Notes: a model not told the origin generated them from the letters alone. Positions 33,835 to 44,123 are shown, counted from the stretch's first letter. The stretch is DNA of 64,000 bases from Azolla caroliniana (GCA_043228905.1 JBHGNT010000002.1:17918001-17982000), one strand, 5' to 3'. Made by a program: numbers and translations.

Positions 33835-34287
33835 CTACGCGACCGTTTCGTGCGGTTCCTAGAATATAGAGAAGAATTGCCGGAGCAGTTCCCGTTTAGG
33901 CACCTCGCGATGAAAAAGTTCAAGGAACTTTGTGCGCACGATTTGGAAAGTGGTGGCCTCTCCTATTTCGAGGCGAGAGTACCATCGTGCGGCCGGTCCA
34001 TCGAGGGACAGTGTGAACTCGGCAATCTTCGAGGCATCGATTTCGCCCGGCGTGAGGCGGTGCGTGGAGTGGTTAGCCTGCCACGTGGATATGAAGGCAC
34101 AGACGTGTGACTCCGCGTCAGGTCCGTCGGCATATCGTGGGTATGGGTATGGCATGATGTCATACTGTGGTTCTTCTGGTAGCACCGGAAAAGGGTTTAG
34201 TTCCGGTTGATTGACCTCCGGAGGGCTCGACGGGGGTTCTGGTAGTGAATCAACCCGCGATCGATTGTCCGGTGGCGAGGATTGCAC
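33835..34287 (-). pseudogene. C gag N-terminal part
   Basis: Opens MQSSPPDNRSRVDSLPEPPS, then GPAARWYSRLEIGEATTF and FLELFHREVPKRELLRQFF, a retrotransposon gag capsid segment. TAG stops at 33859 and 33835 separate it from the 975-codon block in the same frame. A leader of about 190 bp separates it from the LTR. Confidence 0.8.
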
Positions 34288-34478
34288 TGGACAAGCCCCC
34301 GATTGATCGAGAAAGGATTGGTCAGTGACCGCCGAGTCGGAAGTTCCTTCGACTGGCTCAGGGCGTCGGATGGGTGGCCGAGACCTCGTGGTGCGAGAGG
34401 GCGTCGTAACGGCGGCTGGTGGTTACCTTCAACGAAGTTCGCTGTGCACTCACAGCTGTAACTGGGCGTGCCAAATTG
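34288..34478 (-). other. C leader and primer-binding region
   Basis: Directly inside the 5' LTR the minus strand reads AATTTGGCACGCCCAG, the position of the primer-binding site. It is not the Met-tRNA site of the copia elements, and I cannot name the tRNA with confidence. Confidence 0.55.
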
Positions 34479-34936
34479 TGTTACCCATTCCTTTGGGTGA
34501 ACACCTTCGATAGATCTGCGTCTATCAGTCTTCAAGGGCGTGGTACGTGAAGGCTCGTAACAGAGGTGTCGAGAGAGATACAGGGCTCAGAGAGAAAACA
34601 CTAGCGAGGTTTTGATAAACATGGCGGCGTGAAACTCATAGGTATGGATCAAAGCACAGACTCATGCAGCAAAATAGGCACAATTAAGATATATTACTAT
34701 GGCAGAAAAGGATTACAGAACACGGCCTATGGCCGGTGACCTTACGAGTTTATCTAATTACGAATGACTAAGCTAGTGCTTCCGCCTATAGTTTTCTTCT
34801 CCCCTTTTCTCTGAGGTACTACTCCTCGTTTAAATAACTTTTCCCCTAACACACAACCGAGCCATCGGTGGCCCGGGATACTTGGACTCGGCGTTTGCTA
34901 ATTTCCTAATTTTACATTTCTGTCCTCTGGACAACA
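34479..34936 (-). repeat. 5' LTR of C
   Basis: 458 bp, 12 differences from the 24821-25278 copy (g/a or c/t at 10 sites). The shared TTATTTAAACGAG may serve as TATA-like promoter on the minus strand. Confidence 0.9.
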
Positions 34937-34941
34937 GTGAG

Positions 34942-35012
34942 TTCAAATCCTTTCGAGTCATAATGTGAGTGTCATGATCCTTTCGAGGCATGATGTGAGT
35001 GTTATCATGACA
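34942..35012 (-). repeat. 3' LTR of B, part 2
   Basis: Last 71 bp of the split left LTR of B (after the GTGAG duplicate), ending ATCATGACA. One G/T difference from the right LTR (GAGGCATG against GATGCATG). Confidence 0.9.
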
Positions 35013-35841
35013 TTATCCCCCTTCTTCGACGACACATCTCACGGGTCGTAGGGTTTGTATTAGAACCTGGTTTACAAGGATATTGGCGATGAAATGCAGT
35101 GACGAGTTCTGCAACATTGGAAAGATTTGCAGCAGGTTCCCAAGTTCGATCATTGGGGGTATAGCCTAGCCAATCGACTAGGTAATACAGATTGTTGCAC
35201 ACGATTTTAGAATCGAGAACGGCAACAAATTCAAATTCGGGTCCGTCCAAGAACTCGACAGGTGGTGGGGGTGTCGTAAGACGGCCCAAAATTGAACTTG
35301 TAGTATAAGGTAGGTCAAGATGAAATGCAACATCACTTAGCTTACCAGTGATCATGTAAGGGCCAAAACGTTGGTAATCCAATTTACTGCAAGGTCAAGT
35401 GGTCTCGATGTTGTGTTGGAGAAGCCATACATGATCCCCAACGCGGAACTTTTTTGAGGAGTCTAGTTGATGACGATTGGCAAGCCTCTTGTGTGTAACT
35501 TGAGCATCGTGCAAATTATGGAGAATGGTAGCATGAATTTCTTGTAGGCGACTAAGACGATCCTCGGCAGTAGGGTTGGTAGGAACGTCTAGATGCGCAT
35601 TCATCGTCCACCGAGGATGACAACCCGTATTTGCGAAAAATGGGGAATATCTTGTAGAAGAATGGGCTGAGTTGTAAGTGAAATCCGCCAACTGCAAAAA
35701 ATCAACCCAATCATCTTGTTGATAGTTGATGAAATAACGAAGATATTGTTCCAACGTCTGGTTGGTACGCTCAGTTTGGCCATTTGTTTCGGGATGATAG
35801 CCTGAAGAAAGCTTAACCGAAATGTGGAGAAGTTTGAACAT
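35005..35841 (-). pseudogene. B integrase C-terminus and chromodomain
   Basis: Integrase end: SSGYHPETNGQTERTNQTLE (catalytic Glu), FTYNSAHSSTRYSPF, KKFRVGDHVWLLQHNI. After a TGA in TT*PCSKLDYQRFGP, the chromodomain follows: EFVAVLDSKIVCNNLYYLVD, WLGYTPNDRTWEPAANL. Chromodomains direct integration to chromatin marks, so B is a chromovirus. RNase H and the integrase front are absent: coding jumps from ILTHVQTSPHFG to MFKLLHISVKL at about 35840. Confidence 0.85.
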
Positions 35842-36910
35842 GTGTTAAGATAGGTGTCTTTGTAAATGCTCGTTTTAAGCTTTCGAATGCCTCGGCTGCA
35901 TCTGAACTCCATATAAATGGTTGATCTTTATGTGTGAGTTGAGTAAGCAGAAGCACAACCTTGGAATAATCTTTAATAAATTTTCGATAAAAATTTGCAA
36001 ACCCAAGAAAAAATTGCACATCACGCACTAAAAGGGGCGTTTGCCACTCTAAAGTTGCTTGTATCTTCATGGGGTCCATAGCAATACCATCTGATGATAC
36101 AACATACCCCAAAAATTCCACATGATTTTGGCCGAAACTACACTTTTCTAATTTTGTGTAGAGACCATATTCTCGGAGTCGTCGCAGTACCTAACGAACA
36201 TGTTCGTCATGCTCCTCTTGGGTCTTTGAGTAGATTAAAATATCATCTAGGTAAACTATAGTGAAGATATCAAGAAAATCTCGAAAAATATCGTTCGCCA
36301 TATGATGGAAAACAGCAGGTGCATTCGTGAGACCGAATAGCATCACAGTATACTCAAAATGTCCATAGCGAGTGCGAAAAGTTGTCTTCCATTCATCCAT
36401 CAGGCGAATCTGAACTAGATTATATGCTCCGCGAAGGTCCAACTTCGTGAAATATTTTGCACCACTAAGACATTCCAAAAGATTCGGGATTAATGGTAGA
36501 GCATATCTATTCCGGATAGTCACTTTGTTCAGCCCTCGATAATCCACGACCAACCGAAGAGTCCCATTCTTCTTCTTAACGAAGAAGATAGGTACACCAG
36601 CAAGGGATCTAGAATGCCGAATGAATCCGTTTGCTAGATTCTCATCAATATATTCCTGCAAAGTCTCTAGCTCTAAAGGGGTGAGATTATAAATTGGGCC
36701 CCATGGAGGTTCTTTCCCTGGTTGTAAGTCAATAGGGCAGTTGTATGGCTGATGCTCCGGCAATGTATTGGCCTTCACCTTATCAAAGACATCTGAAAAC
36801 TCCTTGTATTTCTCTGGTAGCTTAATGTCTGCTTCGCGTGAAGTGGATGATGGAGTTGCTACTATTGCGAAGACGAACATGACCTCGTTCCCCCCTTCCT
36901 CCTGTTGGAG
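35813..36910 (-). pseudogene. B reverse transcriptase
   Basis: Minus frame from 36880: KLPEKYKEFSDVFDKVKAN, LTPLELETLQEYIDENLANG, LVVDYRGLNKVTIRNRYALP, TKLDLRGAYNLVQIR, VYLDDILIYSKTQEEHDEHV. After a TAG at 36191 it continues KCSFGQNHVEFLGYVVSSDG to 35813. The catalytic YLDD is kept. The front edge is cut by the LINE fragment, and RNase H is lost at the far end. Confidence 0.85.
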
Positions 36911-37771
36911 TAGAAGTATGGGGTGGCACCATCTCTTTTAATGCATGGAACGAGATTGAGAAAATTCAAAAGATGTTTTTAAGGAGGCAATTAGGAGTTA
37001 AATGCACTACCTCTTACCAGGTTATGCTCTTGGAAATGGGTGTTCAACCCATAGAACTATTGGCACTCCAAAGAGTATATAAATACATTACAAAAGTCAA
37101 GAATATGCCGAAACATCGATTACCACATCTTTCTTGGAATGTAGGATGTAAGCTACAAAAGAATCATAAAAGTAAGATTCTCTCATCTGGTTGGGTTGTT
37201 GACATAAAGAAATGGGAGGATGAAGTGGGAGGATGCTAAGAGGACAAAGCTAGAATACTACATTGCAAATGTCAACCCTAAATGTTGGTCTCAATATAAA
37301 GCAAGAATGTCTATTGATCGTATCCAACCTTATCTCATTACCAATATGAGTAGCAATGCTCGTAGAGCCCTTACACTACTTCGCACTCGATCTCACAAGT
37401 TAGGTATTGAAGTTGCATCATGGTATCAAAATGTAACGAATTTGAAGACATGTAAAGTACGCAATGAAGGCATGGTAGAGGATGAATGTCACTTGCTCTT
37501 CACATGCTCAACATATAGTGCAATTCGTTCAAGATATGTTGACATACTAAGAGGGAGTGATAACTTAAGATCCATACTTAAGACACCACCCAGAAGGTTG
37601 AGCTCATATGTGTATGCTTTATTAACACATAGAGACTTTGTGCTTCAACATATGAATACCCCTTCTTAGGAAGGAGACATATATCAAGAACACATGTATA
37701 CTCTAGTCCCATAGGTCAAAATTGGCCTCTTTATGGACGATAAAAATTCTAATTCTAATTCTAATTCTAAC
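36905..37771 (+). mobile_element. LINE 3' fragment with hexanucleotide tail, inserted in B
   Basis: Opposite direction to B. Frames read MFLRRQLGVKCTTSYQVMLL, MGVQPIELLALQRVYKYI, then TLLRTRSHKLGIE, DECHLLFTCSTYSAIRSRYV, the C-terminal zinc-binding region of non-LTR retrotransposon RT. A frameshift sits at about 37220. The 3' end is (AATTCT)4 at 37745-37771, a tandem tail of the kind some LINEs make instead of poly(A). B protease resumes right after it, so it inserted between B protease and RT. The 5' end is truncated and approximate. Confidence 0.7.
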
Positions 37772-38220
37772 TGTCGTAAAGAGATGGTTGATAACTCTGG
37801 GGATCTATTATCACATGTAGGAGAGAGGGATGCGGGGTTTGTGCTTTTTTCCCGGGTCTCCTCAATTGTTCTTTTCATCCAATCAATCTTCGGGTTATGG
37901 AGTTCAAACCAAGGGAGACCAAGAACTATTGGGTGTTCCGAACTACGAATAATGTTGAAAGAGATTATGTTTGCCAAATCGCCAATAACTATCCTAATTG
38001 GCTCGGACTCCTCGAGTATATCTCCTGATGCTATGGGACGTCCATCAATGACTCCTACGACTACTAGGTTGGGAAGCTTATTCAAGAGGATGTTTTGTGA
38101 CAAGGCAAATTCACAATCCATGAAACAAGAGTTGGCTCCAAAATCTAGGAGGGCAGAGGCTAGGACCCGGTGACATGTAGATGTGGTAAGCTCGACTTGT
38201 GCTGAAAAAACTCTACTCAC
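37772..38220 (-). pseudogene. B protease, active-site serine changed
   Basis: ALLDFGANSCFMDCEFALSQ is the active-site region; the usual D-S-G is D-F-G here (TTT instead of a serine codon). HPIVLGLPWFELHNPKIDW downstream confirms a retropepsin-like fold. Confidence 0.75.
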
Positions 38221-38380
38221 TTGATTTGATGAAATGGAACCACGACTAGGAACTAACTCTACATAGCTAGGATGGTCCAGCCAAATGGCTCCTATTTTGG
38301 CCGGACCTACTCGTTTAACACATCCTCTAATTGACTCAAGACATCAAATCTATTCTCATGGCATGGACTATGAGGCTTAC

Positions 38381-39421
38381 TTATGTTATTAGAAGTAACA
38401 ATAGAACTCGATGTAGGGTTTTCATGGCACATACTTGGTATACTTGAGACCTAGGTTTATGTGGACAATTTACAACTATATGTCCTAGACTGCCACAATA
38501 CAGGCAAAGGCGATGTGCTCGACATCGTTGCTTCTTAGCATCTGATAACGGCCCACAACGTTGTGTTGACTCTATTTCCATCGGAGTTGGGCCATCCCTT
38601 GGTATGGGTCTAGAAACTTGTGGAGGCGTTGCGACTACGGAAGCATAAGTTTGCTCAGGTTGGCGGCGTAACATTTGTTGACGCTCAGAATGTTGCTCAA
38701 ATAGGCGATTATCACATCGCACGGCTCGACTAATGGCTTTTGTAAGCGACTTCATATCTTCTGGGAAAGTAATAAGAAGATCTTTGACATCATTTCGCAA
38801 ACCTTGACGGAATTGATCCATTAAGGCCGCCTCATCCCAAGGGATATCGCATGCCAAGAGACGGAAATTGGCTGCGTAAGCCGACACGGGACGATGTCCT
38901 TATCGGAGCCTTCAAATCTTGTTTATCGTTGTCCTAGTGTTGTCGGTGTCTCCGAAACTAACTTAAAACTCTTTAACAAATGCCTCAAAATCCGGTGATT
39001 TCTTCTCGAGAAGTGGTGTGAACCATTCTAACGTCGTACCGCATAGCAAAGTTCCCACTAATCCCACACGAGCAACATCAGTTGGATACCGATTGGGATG
39101 TAGTTGAATAACCAGACGAACTTGATTCAAAAAGCCTCGAAATAAAGACCTCGTGCCATCAAACTTGGCGGGGAGGCTAATCTTTGGCTCTCTAGGGGAG
39201 TTCTGAGCCCCCGACGCTTGCTCTCGTAATGACAATATAGTCGCCTCGAGTTGATGAACCCGCTATGATAACTCTTCATATTGTTGAGCTTTTTTGGCGC
39301 TCACGTGTTGTAGGTCTCCAAGTAGCCTTTGATTCTCATGCTCTAATGCCACAAATTTATTCGTGAGCATGTCGAGCTCAGAAAGAACGCGCATGTATTC
39401 TTGTTTGCTCACAGACTCCAT
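38381..39421 (-). pseudogene. B gag
   Basis: ATG at 39421: MESVSKQEYMRVLSELDML, a coiled-coil start, then PREPKISLPAKFDGTRSLFR, GLVGTLLCGTTLEWFTPLLE. After stops at about 38963 and 38885 comes LACDIPWDEAALMDQFRQGL, and the zinc knuckle CLYCGSLGHIVVNC near 38500. It is typical of Ty3/gypsy gag of the retrotransposon-gag family. Confidence 0.8.
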
Positions 39422-39508
39422 AGCTTACGAGGGGAGAGGAGAAGGAAGAAGAGAACTTGTTAGGGTTTGTGGAAGACGAAGATATGAAAGGACTAAATTG
39501 GTTCAAAC
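39422..39508 (-). other. B leader and primer-binding region
   Basis: Directly inside the LTR the minus strand reads GTTTGAACCAATTTAG. This is the primer-binding position; the tRNA is not identified. Confidence 0.5.
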
Positions 39509-39512
39509 TGTC

Positions 39513-39569
<57 letters not shown>

Positions 39570-39685
39570 TTGAAAGAGAATTATTATATTGAAGAGTAAA
39601 ATGGATTACAAAGAGTAGGCTACAAAATGGCGTTGAACCAATTTAGGTTTGGGATGAGTGGTAGATCCCTATTTATAAGTAATAG

Positions 39686-39806
39686 AGAACACTCTAGAAT
39701 ATTCTAGGTTATCCTAGAATGTAGAGTAATTTAGAAGATCTCTAGAGTATTCTAGAAGGTTCTAGTGGTATAGAACACTCTAGAATATTCTAGGTCATTC
39801 TAGAAT
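39686..39806. promoter_or_regulatory. Heat-shock-element-like array, right LTR of B
   Basis: Same three clusters as in the left LTR; the perfect ATTCT-AGAAG-GTTCT is at 39749-39763. On the element strand the array ends 6 bp upstream of the TATA box, the correct place for an HSF-driven promoter. Confidence 0.7.
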
Positions 39807-39880
39807 GTAGAGTAATATAGAATATTCCTATGATATTAGATTTCATATTCTAAAAACTATACATATAAGAATATTAATAC

Positions 39881-39930
39881 AATGGTTAAGGATTTGACAT
39901 GTGTACAACAAGGTCGTGGGTTCAAATCCT
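39881..39930 (+). mobile_element. tRNA-like box A/B segment inside B's LTR
   Basis: AATGGTTAAGGATTTG (39881-39896) and GTGGGTTCAAATCC (39916-39929) resemble pol III boxes A and B with suitable spacing, on the plus strand, opposite to B. It may be a SINE that became part of the LTR. Element C inserted between the two boxes in the other LTR. Confidence 0.45.
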
Positions 39931-39996
39931 TTCGAGTCATAATGTGAGTGTCATGATCCTTTCGATGCATGATGTGAGTGTTATCATGACAGCAAC

Positions 39997-40446
39997 AATC
40001 GACTGAAGAGACGAGATGAGCCGAGAAGAGTTGTTGGCAGCGAGGATTCGACAGCTCGAGCGGAGACTGGATGACGTAGATCGGGCGAAGGTGAAGTTGC
40101 ACGCGGCAAGGATGAAGAACAAAGACCGATTCGACCGGACGCACCGGCTATGACCAAAGAAGATCGAGGAAGGCGACTAGGTATTGGTTTACGACAGCAG
40201 GCTCAACAATCAATACAACGCAACACGTAAATTCGCCAGAAGGTGGTCCGGCCCTACGTCGTAACGAGCACAAACAACAACTGCACCTACCATCTCGCAG
40301 AGCTTGATGAAACGCGGATAACAGTACCGGTGGCGGGAAAGAGGATCAAAGCATTCAAGAAGCGGCACCCGGATGAACTAGACCAGGGGAGCGCAGATGA
40401 TAGTGGCAACCGGACCGGAACGGACGACGAATCAGAGAGCGACGGT
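39997..40446 (+). pseudogene. Gypsy A: integrase C-terminal end
   Basis: Continues from 24428: DEMSREELLAARIRQLERR, then MKNKDRFDRTHRL, KKIEEGD, YNATRKFARRWSGP, the chromatin-binding-type tail of a gypsy integrase. Ends with PVAGKRIKAFKKRHPDELD in a shifted frame and TGA at about 40447. Stops TGA at 40012 and 40152 and TAG at 40177. Confidence 0.75.
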
Positions 40447-41078
40447 TGAGAATGGGCCGGTGTCGTACTGTATTTTGTACACTACATGAAAAACTTATAA
40501 AATAACATTTTAGTAAATATGAAGAAATAGAAGAAAATGTCAAAATAAATACATGCATAGGGCAAGATTCGAACCTTGCACCTCCATGTTAATAATGTTT
40601 TACCATTGCACTAACATTTCATTAGTGTTAAAAAGTAGATGTTCCACATAGAAAGGTTAGTTCGTCTAGGATAAACTTTAGTTAAAAGAAAACGCATGCT
40701 AAAAGAAAAGGCTACGCATGCACATCTAGCGTGCATGAACACTATAGTTGATAAAAAAACGCACAAGTTAGAAAAAGCATGATCACTTTAGATAAAGCAT
40801 ATAGTCTATCTATAGGAAAAGCATGGAGTCTATAGTTAGAGAAGAAAAAGCATAGATTGCTAAGACTCCCTCATCACTACATAAGGATGGGGAGCACAAT
40901 GTAAGGTGTGTGAAATATTTGGGAAATTGGATATATTTCCTAAAACACCAATTAATAAACTATACTCGTGGGATTCGCGAGATTTCTATATCTTTCTCTA
41001 TCAATCTAAATACATATTCTTACATAAATATTAATCAATAAAATACATTATACTTGTGGGATTCACAAGTTTCTAGTA
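40447..41078. other. AT-rich spacer
   Basis: No gene. It holds a SINE-like piece (separate entry) and, at about 40970-40990 and 41050-41073, two copies of a short hairpin word: TACTCGTGGGATTCGCGAG and TACTTGTGGGATTCACAAG. The changes keep the self-complementary ends. Confidence 0.5.
40545..40625 (-). mobile_element. tRNA-derived SINE, boxes A and B
   Basis: Minus strand GTTAGTGCAATGGTAA (40615-40600) is box A-like; GGTTCGAATC (40575-40566) is a consensus box B. A T-rich body follows. Confidence 0.6.
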
Positions 41079-41375
41079 GGGTGAAAGCATGGGAATGGGA
41101 ACAATTAGCTATCTCCTTGACATAGCTAATTAGCTATCTAAAAAGCTACATGTAATCTGTATATTTTGGCAAATTTAGGGATGATTAGAATTTGATCTCA
41201 GAAAAAGACTAGCTAAACGGTGGACCATAAATGGTAATATTTCCATCTCCATAATAAATGATACATATCTTTAAGATCTTCCTACTAAAAATTAGCTATA
41301 AAAAAAACTATTTAGCTGCGGTCATTTTAGCAGCTAAATAGCTATAATAGTGTTTCCATTCGCATGCTTTCACCC
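41079..41375. mobile_element. MITE with ~25-bp terminal inverted repeats and AGTA duplication
   Basis: Ends GGGTGAAAGCATGGGAATGG and, reverse-complemented, GGGTGAAAGCATGCGAATGG, extending further with TAGCTAT-rich subterminal repeats. Flanked by AGTA at 41075-41078 and 41376-41379. 297 bp, no coding. The TIR and 4-bp duplication do not match a superfamily I can name safely. Confidence 0.8.
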
Positions 41376-41399
41376 AGTAATCTACTCATAATTAGAATC

Positions 41400-41640
41400 A
41401 TCTCAAATTCTTCTTCCTCCTAGTCCAAAACCCCAGTAGTTCCCACCCGACTCACGCAAACGATCCGGAGCCGAAAGGCACGACACCGGTTTTTCCCCAA
41501 GATCTGTCTCTTTCGGCGCATTCCAGTGCATGCACGGTTTGGTGGGGGTGGATGTGATGAAGAAAACTAGCCATAGGCGGAAACGGGGATTCGAGCGTGT
41601 GAACCATGACATGCGCGCGAAATTTTAAACAACTTTGTAC
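41400..41640. other. LTR-end-like relic
   Basis: TCCTAGTCCAAAACCCC followed by GTTCCCACCCGACTCACGC resembles the end zone of the solo LTRs at 24250-24300. It is diverged and no border is visible. Confidence 0.3.
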
Positions 41641-41699
41641 ATAGTCTAAGAATAGGTTGGCGTGATGTAAAAAAATTAAATATAAACATATTAATAGGT

Positions 41700-42251
41700 T
41701 AGGAAATCAAAGCATATCTCTGTCTGAAGGGACAGAGAATAATGATGATGTAACTAGGATGTGACGGCTCTTCCTCACCGGCCTATAAAAGGGCGAGAGA
41801 AAGGACCACATGATATTGTGTCTTTGGGGAGGAGAGGAGAGTGTTGTCAGACTGGGAACCGAGCATTAGTTCCATCTCTCTCCAGGGTTTCTCTAGGCTA
41901 GTCGCCTCTATTCGCGTGCTCCTGGCAGAGGCTCCACGTTGTATTTTGGTCTGTGTGTGTGAGAGTTGTTTGGGGTAGTTGCCGGCGAGCCGGTTGTAAT
42001 CTTCTTGATCAGTTGTAACCTTCTTTAATCTATTGTAATCTTTCGTAATCGTTGAAGGGTCCCTTTTTCCCATCTATCCTTTCGCGTGTCGCCGTGTCCT
42101 TGTCTGATAGGGTCAAGCCCTGTGCTAGCCAGTACCCTACGCTTGCCGCCTCATTGTTCCTTTCTCTTTTCCTCTACCTTTGCACACTCCTCGGTTCAGG
42201 GCCCCCGCGGTCCCGCTTTAGTTTCCTACGCGCACACGTGATAACACGACA
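41700..42251 (+). mobile_element. Solo or truncated LTR of the TGTCGTG...CGACA family
   Basis: Ends CACGTGATAACACGACA at 42251, right where copia G coding starts. A TATA box (CCTATAAAAGGG) lies at about 41782. GGCCCCCGCGGTCCCGC at about 42200 matches the solo LTRs near 22540 and 24270. The start is not defined. Confidence 0.55.
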
Positions 42252-43516
42252 ACGGCTAACCAAAATGCGTTTAGATTGTGGATGATACAAACAATAGCCT
42301 TTACTTTCAGAACTATATCCTACAAAAATACATTTCACTGATTTATCATCCAATTTTTTGCGTTGTTGTTTAAGCACTAATGCATATGCCAAACAACCAA
42401 AAATACGCAGATGAGCAATAGATGGCTTTTGGCCATGCCAAGCTTCATATGGAGTGATAGAGTGCAGTGCTTTAGTGGGACACATGTTAAGTACATATGC
42501 TGCACACATGACAGCTCAAGCCAGAAACTATGTGGTAAGGCTTGACTTTTGACCATACACCTTGCCATTTCCATGAGTGACATGTTCTTTCTTTCATCAA
42601 CTCCATTTTGTTGAGGTGTATATAGCACTGTACACTGATGTTTTATCCCACGTTCAACCAGAAATGCATTAAACTCAGAAGACATGTACTCCCCCCTTCG
42701 ATCAGAATGGAGGGTGCCCATTTTACATGATGACAATTTCTCAGCCAAAGCTAGAAATTGTTTGAAGCACAGAAACACTTCGGATTTTGCCTTCACTGGA
42801 TATACCCATGCATGCCTAGAAAAGTCATCAATGAAAGTCACAAAATAAAGATAATTCCCAAGAGAATGTGTCTACATAGGACCACAGACATTGCTATGAA
42901 CAAGCTGCAATTTCTGCGTAGCTTGAACTAAACCATCTTTTGGAAAGGATGAATGGTGCATTTTGCCCCAAATGCAGCCTTCACAAACATGCTTCCGAGG
43001 TGCCTCAAGTTTGGGCAAGGAGGACACCATTTCAGATTTCTACAAGCAAAGCAAACTTGCAAATTTCAGATGACCAAAGCGTGCATGCCAAATCTTTGCA
43101 TCTGAAATAGCCCGAGAAACTTGTATTGCACAAGCTGAATCATTTATAGATCTTTCATAATCGATGAGCTTATACAACCCACCACACAAAATTCCAAAAG
43201 CAATAATAACATCCCCATTGGACAGATCATGAACTGTAAACTTGCCATCAACCAATTTAACAACCAAGACAACCTTTGCTAATGCTGAAATTGACAACAG
43301 ATTTTTCTTAATCCCTGGCACAAACAAAGCATCTGACAAGATGAAAGGACTACCATTAGCAGTAGTCAAAATGATCTTACCAACACCCATAACTGGATAA
43401 GATGAGTTGTTGGCACATGTGACAGTATTCCCTGTAGGGGCAGGCTCCAATGAAGTGAAGAAATTGTGTTGCGAGGTAATATGTTTGGTTGCCCCACTAT
43501 CGAAGTACCAAACATC
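42252..43516 (-). pseudogene. Copia G: protease and integrase, left piece
   Basis: From 43516 on the minus strand: WYFDSGATKHITSQHNFF (protease, D-S-G intact), ISDAKIWHARFGHLKFASL (zinc finger), CEGCIWGKM, YFVTFIDDFSRHAWVYPVK, LHSDRRGEYMSSEF (second Asp, flanking Gly changed), TPQQNGVDERKNM (Glu), RIFGCLAYALVLKQQRKKLD. It stops at 42252 at the LTR. Stops and frameshifts are present. It is continuous with the gag piece at 48850-49875 once E is taken out. Confidence 0.85.
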
Positions 43517-44123
43517 TGTTGAGTAATCGACGCTCCGATTAACCTTCACCACTCGGCCACAACCGAGTAAGCACGAATCAATGCAGCAGAAAATAGGAAC
43601 CACAGAGAAAGAACACGAATACACAGGGATTAACGTGGAAAACCCTAGACGGGAAAAACCACGGGAGTACAAGACTCCAAACGAACTATGCACAAAGAAA
43701 TATACAATGGCGAGCTGCAAGGCGACGACCTTGAGCTCGCTGTCCTCGCCACAAGCGGCGGAAATACACAGAGGCGTCGACCTCTTCCTCTCTCACGCTC
43801 TATCTCTCTCTCTCTCACGGCTGCTCTCTCTTCACTCCTCTTTTGTGGAAAAACAGAAAAAATGAGTAGCAACAGTAAAACTGTTTGCCCTAAGTCATAT
43901 TTATACACATATGACTTTAGGGCTATTTACAACTATAGCCTCAAGGGCCCTTGGCAAACATATTCACAGATATGTCCCCGCATCCGGATCTCTCTCCGGG
44001 TACATTCGTCGTCCGGCTCCGAAGTCGGGGTCTTCATCATCCGGTTCCGAAACCGCAACCGGGCTTGTCGGCATTCATCTCCGACATCCGACCATCCCAT
44101 CCGAAGGGACCGTAATCCCAACA
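43517..44123 (-). repeat. 3' LTR of E
   Basis: 607 bp; on the plus strand TGTTGAGTAATC...GTAATCCCAACA. Minus-strand TATA box GTGTATAAATATGAC near 43911-43897. GGAAAAACCACGGGAG is shared with the D and 55.96-kb LTRs. Confidence 0.97.

Larger units (their letters stand above)
24821..34936 (-). mobile_element. Ty3/gypsy element C, 10.1 kb, with extra ORF after pol
   Basis: Two 458-bp LTRs (24821-25278, 34479-34936) ending TGTTAC...CAACA, flanked by GTGAG (24816-24820, 34937-34941). Gag and pol share one frame; a second long frame lies downstream. LTRs differ at 12 of 458 positions, 10 of them transitions. All 13 internal stops seen are TAG (12) or TGA (1). There is no chromodomain, and the protease triad is D-G-G, as in non-chromoviral gypsy lineages known to me. 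Confidence 0.9.
24429..39991 (-). mobile_element. Ty3/gypsy chromovirus B, interrupted by C and a LINE
   Basis: Ends TGTCAAG...CATGACA with 5-bp target duplication GCAAC. The left LTR is split by element C (24821-34936). The right LTR is 39509-39991. Internal order on the minus strand is gag, protease, RT, (deletion), integrase, chromodomain. Removing B rejoins the gypsy A frame. The internal polypurine tract next to the left LTR is AAGAAGGGGGATAA (minus, 35026-35013). Confidence 0.9.
39509..39991 (-). repeat. 5' LTR of B
   Basis: 483 bp, TGTCAAG...CATGACA. Includes a (GA) run at about 39518-39566, a minus-strand TATA box (39680-39671), the HSE-like array and a tRNA-like box A/B pair near its start. 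Confidence 0.9.

Noticed and set aside
39881-39930. True tRNA gene
   Set aside because: Box A and box B are present but no cloverleaf or acceptor stem could be formed.
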